A stretch of DNA of 5,164 nucleotides, from assembly GCA_009699565.1 (NCBI GenBank), contig WLNX01000135.1, forward strand, positions 1 through 5,164, given 5' to 3'. Positions within the stretch are counted from its first letter, which is position 1, and each line of letters begins with the position of its first letter. The notes under the pieces were generated by a model, which was not told the DNA's origin, made no database searches, and saw only the letters and a list, made by a program, of their open reading frames with translations. This DNA comes from Actinomycetota bacterium. Lineage in GTDB: Bacteria > Actinomycetota > Thermoleophilia > Solirubrobacterales > Solirubrobacteraceae. Of this stretch, positions 1 through 5,164 are shown one piece after another. Made by a program: the position numbers and the translations under genes.

Positions 1-1
1 T

Positions 2-505
2 TCGCACCCTGATCTGGCCGCCGCCAACCTCGAATTGCCCCGTACGCCCGGGTCGGAGACGCGCCTGCGCGACGTCCTGGCGCCGCTGCGCGAGCAGGCA
101 AGCTACGTCATCATCGACTGTCCGCCGTCTCTGGGCCCTCTTACGATCAGCGCGCTAGTCGCTGCCGATCGGGTGATCGTGCCCGTACAGACCGAGTATT
201 TCGCCCTCGAGGGGCTCGCCGGCCTGTTGGACACGCTCAGCCTCGTTCAGCGCGAGCTGAATCCAAGGCTGGTGATTGCCGGGATGCTGCTGACGATGCA
301 CGACGGCAGGACGCGGCTCTCCCGCGACGTTGAGCGCGAAGTCCGCGAGCACTTCCCAGACCTCGTTTTCGAGACGGTAATCCCGCGCAATGTGCGCGTC
401 GGCGAGGCGCCGAGCTATGGCCGTCCGGTTATCCATCACGATCCGCATTGCGCGGGGGCCGAGGCATATTTTGCACTCGCTCAGGAGGTAGCAACCCGTG
501 GCTGA
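2..505 (+). CDS. parA: Chromosome-partitioning ATPase ParA (Soj family), 5' end cut by the window
   Basis: ParA is the deviant Walker ATPase that binds DNA non-specifically when ATP-bound and, with ParB-parS complexes, moves replicated origins apart. The reading frame is open from base 2, so the TTG at 35 is internal and not the start. About 167 residues are visible out of a usual 250-260. The missing N-terminal part should carry the Walker A P-loop (KGGVGKTT type). Visible hallmarks are the Walker B/switch segment VIIDCPPSLG, with its Asp codon at 116-118, followed by ALVAADRVIVPVQTEYFALEG, LLTMHDGRTRLS, the VIPRNVRVGEAPSYGRPV block, and the C-terminal GAEAYFALAQEV. The order and spacing match chromosomal Soj rather than plasmid ParA, which usually carries an extra N-terminal DNA-binding domain, although that end is out of view. 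The stop (503-505) overlaps the parB start, indicating co-transcription and translational coupling. The family is certain. The chromosomal role is inferred. Confidence 0.95.
   Translation, partial: SHPDLAAANLELPRTPGSETRLRDVLAPLREQASYVIIDCPPSLGPLTISALVAADRVIVPVQTEYFALEGLAGLLDTLSLVQRELNPRLVIAGMLLTMHDGRTRLSRDVEREVREHFPDLVFETVIPRNVRVGEAPSYGRPVIHHDPHCAGAEAYFALAQEVATRG
483..489 (+). promoter_or_regulatory. Ribosome binding site of parB
   Basis: AGGAGGT is a full-strength Shine-Dalgarno sequence lying 8 nt before the GTG at 498, inside the last codons of parA. An in-frame TAG at 489-491 rules out any start further upstream, and the next in-frame Met is residue 118. The site and the stop together fix the parB start at this GTG. 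Confidence 0.9.
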
Positions 506-1385
506 CACAGGCATTGGACGTGGCTTGGCCGCGATCCTCGAACTTCGCCCCGAAGACGGCACACCGCAGCCCGAGTTGCGGCAGCTCAACATTGGCTTGA
601 TCGCACCGAACCCGGACCAGCCGCGCCGTCGCTTCGACGAAGAGGCCTTGGTGGCGCTCTCGGACTCGCTCGCCTCGCAGGGAGTCCTTCAACCGGTACT
701 GGTGCGCCCGATCCCGGGTGGCACCTACGAACTGGTCGCAGGGGAGCGCCGCTGGCGTGCGGCCCAGCTGGCAGGCCTTGAGCAGATCCCGGCGATCATC
801 GAACAGCGCGACGACGCTGAAGCGCTCGAAGCAGCGATTGTCGAGAATATGGCGCGTGCCGACCTCAACCCGGTTGAAGAGGCAAGAGCGGTCGCAGCGC
901 TCGTCGAAGAGCTGGGAATGACCAAGAAAGCGGTCGGTCGGCGCGTCGGGCGCAGCCGCTCCGCAATTTCAAACCTGCTTCGAATCCTCGACCTTCCCGA
1001 CTCGGTGCTGGCAATGCTCGAGGAGGGTTCGCTGAGCGAGGGGCACGGCCGCGCCTTGCTGCTCGCAGAGGACCACTCGGACCGCAAGCGCCTCGCGAGG
1101 GCGGCAAACGAAGGCGGGTGGTCGGTGCGAGTCCTGGAGGACCGTGCGCGCAAGGCAAACGACCTCTCAGCTGGCAAGAAGGGCAAGGCCAAGCGCGCCA
1201 ACGGCGAGATGCACCCGGACCAGCTTGATGCCTGCGCACAGATCGCTGAAACGCTGGGTGAAGCCTTCGGCCGCGAAGTCAAGGTTCGTCCCCGCGGAAC
1301 TGCATACAAGGTCGAGCTGACCGTCGACGACCCGGCCGATGCAGAGCTCGTCGCGGGACTGATCGCCGCCCGCAGGCTCTCCTGA
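498..1385 (+). CDS. parB: Chromosome-partitioning protein ParB (Spo0J family), CTP-dependent DNA clamp
   Basis: ParB loads on parS, binds CTP, closes into a sliding clamp and stimulates the ParA ATPase. It is complete at 295 residues, a normal family length. Residues 5-14 (GIGRGLAAIL) match the short N-terminal ParA-stimulating motif. The ParB/Srx N-domain follows: NPDQPRRRF (38-46), GVLQPVLVRP (62-71), and the CTP-binding GERRWRAA box (82-89). Next is the ENMARADLNPVEEA block (116-129). A helix-turn-helix at about 141-164 (VGRSRSAISNLLRIL) should read parS, and LSEGHGRALL (179-188) follows it. A Lys/Arg-rich linker at about 220-236 leads to the C-terminal dimerisation domain. The GTG start is supported by a Shine-Dalgarno sequence 8 nt upstream and overlaps the parA stop by 8 nt. 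All key residues look intact. ENMAR replaces the commoner ENIQR, which is a mild variation. No parS-like 16-mer was found in the window. Confidence 0.96.
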   Translation: MADTGIGRGLAAILELRPEDGTPQPELRQLNIGLIAPNPDQPRRRFDEEALVALSDSLASQGVLQPVLVRPIPGGTYELVAGERRWRAAQLAGLEQIPAIIEQRDDAEALEAAIVENMARADLNPVEEARAVAALVEELGMTKKAVGRRVGRSRSAISNLLRILDLPDSVLAMLEEGSLSEGHGRALLLAEDHSDRKRLARAANEGGWSVRVLEDRARKANDLSAGKKGKAKRANGEMHPDQLDACAQIAETLGEAFGREVKVRPRGTAYKVELTVDDPADAELVAGLIAARRLS

Positions 1386-1427
1386 CCGCACGGGTAGGCT
1401 GCTCCTCGCTATCCTGCCGTTTCCTAC

Positions 1428-1501
1428 GGGCGATTAGCTCAGTTGGTTAGAGCGCGTCTCTGATAAGGACGAGGTCCCAGGTTCGAATCCTGGATCGCCC
1501 A
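1428..1501 (+). tRNA. tRNA-Ile (anticodon GAT)
   Basis: This is a complete 74-nt cloverleaf. The acceptor stem pairs GGGCGAT (1428-1434) with ATCGCCC (1494-1500), and the discriminator is A at 1501. The D arm is GCTC/GAGC with loop AGTTGGTTA. The anticodon stem pairs CGTCT with GGACG, closing on one G-U pair, and its loop CTGATAA places GAT at 1462-1464. The T arm is CCAGG-TTCGAAT-CCTGG (1477-1493). GAT reads the isoleucine codons AUC and AUU. The 3' CCA is not encoded (CTC follows), so it must be added enzymatically. The gene stands 42 nt after parB on the same strand. A possible -10 element (TATCCT, 1410-1415) lacks a convincing -35 partner, so either its own weak promoter or read-through from parB is possible. 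No rRNA or second tRNA is adjacent. Confidence 0.97.
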
Positions 1502-1668
1502 CTCGCCGCCGTCGACCCCCAGGTCGCCGTCCGCGCTGTCCGTCAGCGAAGCGGTCTCTGCGGCCCGTGACGAGGGAGCTGACGCCCTAGAGGGCTGCTA
1601 AGAGGCAGATGACAGTAGGAAGACCGTTGGAGTCGATCCAGGCCTACCGCCGCTAGATCAGCGCCGGG

Positions 1669-1711
1669 CCTCTTGCGGGCCGGCTAGGAAGCCGCCCAGC
1701 CCGCTCAGAGG
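1669..1711. repeat. Long interrupted inverted repeat (16 bp stem-loop)
   Basis: CCTCT (1669-1673) pairs with AGAGG (1707-1711), GCGGGC (1675-1680) with GCCCGC (1699-1704), and CGGCT (1681-1685) with AGCCG (1690-1694). The loop is AGGA. Interruptions are a T/TC internal loop and a four-base CCCA bulge. An alternative pairing of GGG (1677-1679) with CCC (1695-1697) is possible. No T-run follows on either strand, so this is not a classical intrinsic terminator. Confidence 0.6.
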
Positions 1712-1744
1712 GGAATCCGGGCCAACCAGACTCAGTGTGTCGTA

Positions 1745-1768
1745 GGGAGGCCCCGGCAAGGGCCTCCC
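1745..1768. terminator. Perfect 9-bp hairpin, probable terminator of the MMPL gene and possibly bidirectional
   Basis: GGGAGGCCC (1745-1753), loop CGGCAA, then GGGCCTCCC (1760-1768) form a perfect, very stable stem. It lies 42 nt past the transporter stop, where convergent transcripts from both strands would meet. Neither side has a run of T residues, so if it terminates it is of the U-tract-less type proposed for actinobacteria, or acts as an RNA 3'-end stabiliser. The structure is certain and the terminator function is inferred. Confidence 0.55.
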
Positions 1769-1810
1769 CGGTGAATTGACATCCACGGCAGCGCTATCGC
1801 GGCCGTGTGA

Positions 1811-4021
1811 TCAGTTGGACTGAGCCTTCTTAGCTTCAAGCCCTTCGAAGTACTGGTCACCCTCGATTGAGATGTTCGGCAGGATCTTGTCGAGCCAGTG
1901 AGGCATGTACCAGGTGGCCTTGCCAAAGAAGCTCATCGTCGCCGGCAGCAGCACGCAGCGGATGATCGTCGCGTAGATGATGATCGCGAAGGCCGCGCCG
2001 ACGCCGAACTGCTTGACGATCGGGTTGCCGTTGATCACGAAGGCGAGGAAGACGCAGGTCATGATCAGCGCCGCAGCACTGACGATCTTGCCGGTCGAGG
2101 CCAAGCCCTCGATGATCGCGGCCTGAGGGTCCTTCTTCGCAAGCCACTTCTCGCGCACCACGCTCATCAGGAAGACGTTGTAATCCATCGAGAGTCCAAA
2201 GATGATCGCGAAGACGATTAGAGGTACATAGCTGAGGACCGGGATTGTTTCGTCAATTCCGATCAATGACAGACCGGTGCCGACCTCAAAGACCGCCGTC
2301 GTGACACCGAAGGCGGCAAGGACGGTTATCAGGTTCATCAGCGACGAGATCAGTGCCAACCCGAGCGCGCGGAATGCCAGCGTCATCAAGATAAACCCGA
2401 GCGCCACAACGACCAGAATCGTCAAGACCAGGCGGTCGCCGATCAAGGTCGCCAAGTCGACGTAGCTCGCGGTTGAACCGCCCACGTAGGCGGTCAGAGA
2501 GGTCCCCTTGGTGGCATCAGGAATAGTCGTGTTGCGCAGCGAGGTGACCAGGTTTGATGTCGCTTCTGCCGCGGGACCGGTCGTAGGCGTGACGTTGATC
2601 GTCGCCGCATTGCCGTCGGAGTCAACCGTGGCCTGAGTGGCTGAAGCGACGCCGGATGCACCGGCCAGAGCCGTCTGCAGATCGTCCAGCTGAGTCTGGA
2701 CCGTGCTGGAGTCGGTCGAGTCGATTGCGATCGCCACCAGGAAGCCGGCGTTGGCGCCCACGCCGAAGCCTTCATCGAGCAGGTCGTAAGAGATCCGTGC
2801 CTGAGTGTCGGTTGGGAACGTGCCGTTGTCCTGCTGCCCAAGGAAGAGCTGGTGGATCGGGTAGGAGAGGAAAGCGAGCGCAATCAGAGAGACGATCACC
2901 GCGATGACTCGGTGACGCACGATCGCCTTGGCCCAAGCTGTCCAGCGGGGGGATTCCGCGTTCTTCTCCTGAGTCTCGATTGAGTAGCCCGGAAGCGAGA
3001 AGCGATCGAGGCCCTTGCCTGCGATTGCGAGCAACGCCGGCATTAGCGTCAGTGCGGTGAGCATCGCGAACAGCACCGAAACGGCACCCGCGTAGCCCAT
3101 CGACGAGAGCAGTGGCACATCGACAACGAGCATGCAGCACAGCGCAATGATCACCGTTGAGCCGGCAAAGACGATCGCTCCGCCAGCAGTCGCAGTAGCG
3201 CGCGAGGCTGCTTCCTTGTAATCGAGTCCCATGCCGCGGTGCTGCCGGTGACGACTGACCATGAAGAGCGCATAATCGACTCCAACGCCAAGTCCGATCA
3301 TGATCCCGAGCGTTGGCCCGATCGGCGGTACCGAGATCAATGCGCCGAGCAGATAGATCCCGCACAGCCCGGTGAAAAGACCGACCAGAGCGGTCAGCAT
3401 CGGTAGCCCCATTGCGAGCAGCGTGCCGAAGGTGAAGAGCAGAATGATCAATGCCGCACCAATGCCGACAATGATGCTCAGGTTGGTATTTGGATTCGAG
3501 ACAGCGTTGCCGACGTAACTGCCAAGGCCGACCGTCAGCCCGGCCTTGGTGGCGGGCTCGGAGAGGTTGACCAGGTCGTTGCCTTGATCGACTGTCAGTT
3601 CGTTGGCTGATTGCTTAATAACTACGCTGATGATCGCGATCTGGCCGTCCGGGCTGTTGAGCGCCTCCGACTGCTGTGAGGTGCCGATCGGACTGGTTAC
3701 GGAGGTGACGTTTGAGTCGTTCTGGTAGTTGGAGACGGTCTCGTTGATTGCGTCGGTGTACTCCGAGTCGCTGATCTTCTTGCCGCCAGGCGCGCCGAGT
3801 ACAACCGGGATCGAGCCGTTTGCGGCCTCGGGCCAGCGATCGTTGAGCAGATTGGTCGCGTCTTGGCTGCCTGTGCCGTTGAGCGTCATGTTGTTGGAGG
3901 TGTTCCAGCCGAGCGACTTGGAGCCGACCATCATGCCGGCGAGGATGATGACCCAGGCGATGACGACGATCCAGCGATGCTTCGTGCAGAAGTGGCCAAG
4001 GGCATAGAGAACGGGAGTCAT
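1811..4021 (-). CDS. MMPL family (RND superfamily) membrane transporter
   Basis: This is a complete 736-residue inner-membrane protein with the twofold MMPL layout. TM1 is at about 17-34, followed by an external loop at about 35-180 rich in Asn, Ser, Thr and Asp. TM2-6 span about 181-336 and a cytoplasmic linker follows. TM7 is at about 370-390, then a second external loop at about 391-528, then TM8-12 at about 530-697 and a short tail. The paired proton-relay motifs are intact: GVDY in TM4 (Asp249-Tyr250) and SMDY in TM10 (Asp613-Tyr614). These correspond to the Asp-Tyr pairs of mycobacterial MmpL3, so proton-driven export of a lipid or other hydrophobic compound is likely. The substrate cannot be read from sequence. 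It lacks the long C-terminal cytoplasmic domain of MmpL3. The ATG start is firm because an in-frame TAG lies four codons upstream (4031-4033) and the N-terminus HRWIVVIAW is typical. No Shine-Dalgarno sequence precedes it. It has its own promoter and ends in convergence with the tRNA. Confidence 0.95.
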   Translation of the reverse strand: MTPVLYALGHFCTKHRWIVVIAWVIILAGMMVGSKSLGWNTSNNMTLNGTGSQDATNLLNDRWPEAANGSIPVVLGAPGGKKISDSEYTDAINETVSNYQNDSNVTSVTSPIGTSQQSEALNSPDGQIAIISVVIKQSANELTVDQGNDLVNLSEPATKAGLTVGLGSYVGNAVSNPNTNLSIIVGIGAALIILLFTFGTLLAMGLPMLTALVGLFTGLCGIYLLGALISVPPIGPTLGIMIGLGVGVDYALFMVSRHRQHRGMGLDYKEAASRATATAGGAIVFAGSTVIIALCCMLVVDVPLLSSMGYAGAVSVLFAMLTALTLMPALLAIAGKGLDRFSLPGYSIETQEKNAESPRWTAWAKAIVRHRVIAVIVSLIALAFLSYPIHQLFLGQQDNGTFPTDTQARISYDLLDEGFGVGANAGFLVAIAIDSTDSSTVQTQLDDLQTALAGASGVASATQATVDSDGNAATINVTPTTGPAAEATSNLVTSLRNTTIPDATKGTSLTAYVGGSTASYVDLATLIGDRLVLTILVVVALGFILMTLAFRALGLALISSLMNLITVLAAFGVTTAVFEVGTGLSLIGIDETIPVLSYVPLIVFAIIFGLSMDYNVFLMSVVREKWLAKKDPQAAIIEGLASTGKIVSAAALIMTCVFLAFVINGNPIVKQFGVGAAFAIIIYATIIRCVLLPATMSFFGKATWYMPHWLDKILPNISIEGDQYFEGLEAKKAQSN

Positions 4022-4072
4022 GATTCGGGTCTATTCCAGTCTTAGGAGGAGTGGGTCCTGCGTGCGCGCCGG

Positions 4073-4102
4073 ATCATACTCATAAACGCGGTCGGTTCTC
4101 AA
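4073..4102 (-). promoter_or_regulatory. Sigma-70-like promoter of the MMPL transporter gene
   Basis: On the minus strand, TTGAGA (4102-4097, 5/6 to TTGACA) is separated by 18 nt from TATGAT (4078-4073, 5/6 to TATAAT). This predicts a transcription start near 4066 and a leader of about 45 nt before the ATG at 4021. It begins just after the stop of the upstream oxidoreductase, so the transporter can be transcribed independently. An imperfect palindrome (4097-4110, TCnnAAATTTnnGA) overlaps the -35 and could bind a regulator. Confidence 0.65.
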
Positions 4103-4120
4103 ATTTCTGACCCTGAGTCG

Positions 4121-5164
4121 CTAGGTCCAGGGGTACGGACTCTTCGATTCAACATGCGTGGTACCGGATCCAAAGCGCGAGAGTCTGAATGGCTCGAGCA
4201 GGCTCGACCGCCTGCTGCCGACGATCTCCCGCGCCGCCTCCCGGCCAACCGCGAGCATCTTGAAGCCGTGTCCTGCATCGAGGATCGAGTAAACGTTCGG
4301 TCGGTTCCAGTCGGTCACCGGGTATCGGTCGGCCGTGAGCGCAAGGACTCCTCCATTCGGATTCGCATCCCAGCGCCCGCCGCCTCCACGGAAGCGCTTC
4401 AGCGCAAACGCCAGTCCCGAGGTGAAGAATTCGCTGAGGTCGTCGCCGGCGACCTGCTCGGGATTGTCGGGCCCGTACGGGTCAACCTTGAAGCTCGTTC
4501 CCATCGCCGTCGGCAGGCCACCTCCGACGATCCCGGAACCGGTCTTTCCCATTCGAAAGTAGATCCCCCAGGGATCGTCCGTAATCAGGCGTCCGTCACG
4601 GTCCGAATAGAGCGGCGCAGTGTGGTCAAAGTGGACCACCGGCGCAGCCCTCCCGGCGCTTCCCGACAGGCCAACCCCCGGCAGCACATAGTCGCCCTCT
4701 CGCGCCAGCCAGTACTCGACAAGGGGCCGCTGCTCGGCCGCATCGCCTGCGCCGAGCACGATCGTTGGCTCCAGCCCCAGCATTCGCCACCAGCTCGGCG
4801 ACCAGAGCCCCGGCGCCGCGACGATCATCTCGCAGGCGATCTCACCCGCGTCGGTCACTACGGAGTTGACCTCGCTGCCACTGAACTGAAGGCCCGTGAC
4901 CTCCACGCCCTCGAAGATCTTGACCCCGGCAGCGCGCGCCTTGCGGGCGAGGTTTCGAACGGTGCCGATCGCGTCGGCCCAGCCACTGCGCTTCTCGTGA
5001 AGCACGGCGCGAACGCCGTCGGCGTTGATGTCGGGCCAGAGCCACTCGAGGTATTCGGCGCAGGGCCCGTCGCCGGTCACCAGCTCCGACTCGTAGCCGA
5101 TCTCCTTCTGTTTGGCCCCAATCGCTTCGAGGTCTTCGCGCTGGGCTTCGGGCACAACCGCCAA
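4121..5164 (-). CDS. DAO-family FAD-dependent oxidoreductase (sarcosine/glycine oxidase-like), N-terminus cut by the window
   Basis: Members of this family oxidise the C-N bond of amino acids or N-methyl amines using FAD. The visible 347 residues run to the window edge, so the edge TTG need not be the start and the FAD-binding GxGxxG Rossmann motif lies outside. Numbering from the edge, visible signatures are SGWADAIGTVRNLARKARAAG (60-80), which resembles the usual substrate-domain helix, then VEVTGL (87-92), VVTDAGEIACEMIVAAPGLWS (102-122), the WGIYFRMGKTGSGIVGGG strand pair, TADRYPVTDW (277-286) and the flavin-contact GHGFKM (298-303; His codon 4268-4270). It ends in PFRLSRF and SPYPWT. The only cysteines visible are 35 and 111, so the C-terminal flavin-linking Cys of monomeric sarcosine oxidase is absent and FAD is probably non-covalent at that site. 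The substrate is unknown. It lies 99 nt upstream of the MMPL gene on the same strand, but that gene has its own promoter. Confidence 0.85.
   Translation of the reverse strand: MAVVPEAQREDLEAIGAKQKEIGYESELVTGDGPCAEYLEWLWPDINADGVRAVLHEKRSGWADAIGTVRNLARKARAAGVKIFEGVEVTGLQFSGSEVNSVVTDAGEIACEMIVAAPGLWSPSWWRMLGLEPTIVLGAGDAAEQRPLVEYWLAREGDYVLPGVGLSGSAGRAAPVVHFDHTAPLYSDRDGRLITDDPWGIYFRMGKTGSGIVGGGLPTAMGTSFKVDPYGPDNPEQVAGDDLSEFFTSGLAFALKRFRGGGGRWDANPNGGVLALTADRYPVTDWNRPNVYSILDAGHGFKMLAVGREAAREIVGSRRSSLLEPFRLSRFGSGTTHVESKSPYPWT

Larger units (their letters stand above)
1502..1810. other. Convergent intergenic region without a gene, rich in potential hairpins
   Basis: This 309-nt stretch separates the plus-strand tRNA from the end of the minus-strand transporter. 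No reading frame here has a start, a ribosome binding site and a recognisable product. Potential stems, in order, are 1513-1526 (CGACC/GGTCG), 1531-1554 (CCG+CGCTG with CAGCG+CGG), 1584-1595 (GCCC-TAGA-GGGC), 1595-1608 (CTGC/GCAG, mutually exclusive with the previous one), 1615-1647 (GTAGG/CCTAC enclosing TGGA/TCCA), 1651-1663 (CGCT/AGCG), 1669-1711 (16 bp) and 1745-1768 (9 bp). I recognise no known RNA family. It may hold terminators, an unannotated structured RNA or simply GC-rich spacer, and which of these applies is unresolved. Confidence 0.6.

Noticed and set aside
35..37. TTG as the start of parA
   Set aside because: The frame continues open to base 2 with family-like residues (DLAAANLEL) before it, and the P-loop would be missing, so the gene begins outside the window.
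429..437. TTATCCATC, a 7/9 match to a DnaA box
   Set aside because: A single site inside conserved parA codons (VIHH), with no cluster and no AT-rich region nearby.
725..1309. 194-codon open frame antisense to parB, and similar open frames at 155-592 and 865-1239
   Set aside because: Ser/Arg/Pro-rich shadow translations of a clearly real parAB pair. They arise from high third-position GC and have no family resemblance.
1558..1612. Possible SRP (4.5S) RNA, because GGCAGATGAC at 1604-1613 matches part of the E. coli 4.5S RNA
   Set aside because: The diagnostic GGAAG-(G/A)AGCA tetraloop and asymmetric-loop core is absent, and the surrounding stems do not match helix 8.
1587..1643. Minus-strand 18-codon stretch reading like IDSNGLPTVICLLAAL before a TAG
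   Set aside because: It has no start codon or ribosome site, another TAG lies just upstream, and it is too short to call a gene remnant.
2772..3365. 197-codon frame on the same strand inside the MMPL gene, and others such as 2494-2883 and 1898-2221
   Set aside because: Frame-shifted shadows of the transporter with Arg-rich, unstructured composition. The MMPL frame is intact throughout.
4044..4119. Plus-strand AGGAGGA followed by GTG codons as a small gene
   Set aside because: GTG spacing is 0 or 11 nt and the frames close within 7-19 codons across the transporter promoter, so there is no sign of a real peptide.
4110..4134. Weak hairpin (ACCCTG/CAGGGGT) around the oxidoreductase stop as a terminator
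   Set aside because: Only six pairs with a bulge and a 12-nt loop, overlapping the stop codon, with no T-run.

Overview
This GC-rich window (about 60% GC by eye) has the protein style of a high-GC Gram-positive bacterium. The ParAB pair is of the chromosomal Soj/Spo0J type. The MMPL transporter, with its H-R-W N-terminus and a C-terminus ending in an 'ISIEG' stretch, resembles actinobacterial proteins, perhaps class Thermoleophilia. That placement is inference from remembered family resemblance, not from a search.

Left part, plus strand: the 3' two thirds of parA (cut by the window edge), then parB, whose GTG start overlaps the parA stop by 8 nt behind a strong Shine-Dalgarno sequence. An isolated tRNA-Ile(GAT) gene lies 42 nt after parB. 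Together ParA, ParB and parS (not seen here) would segregate the chromosome origin. Such pairs usually lie near oriC, so this part of the window is probably origin-proximal.

Middle, 1502-1810: a 309-nt convergent intergenic region with no credible gene. It is dense in potential hairpins, including a 16-bp interrupted stem at 1669-1711 and a perfect 9-bp stem at 1745-1768, which may be a shared terminator.

Right part, minus strand: a complete 736-residue MMPL/RND-type membrane transporter (1811-4021). It has its own good sigma-70-like promoter (TTGAGA-18-TATGAT, 4073-4102) in the 99-nt gap upstream. Beyond that is the C-terminal part of a DAO-family FAD-dependent oxidoreductase (4121 to the edge). 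The two minus-strand genes point the same way but need not form one operon. I see no mobile element, CRISPR array or clear new system. The least explained part is the hairpin-rich region 1502-1810.
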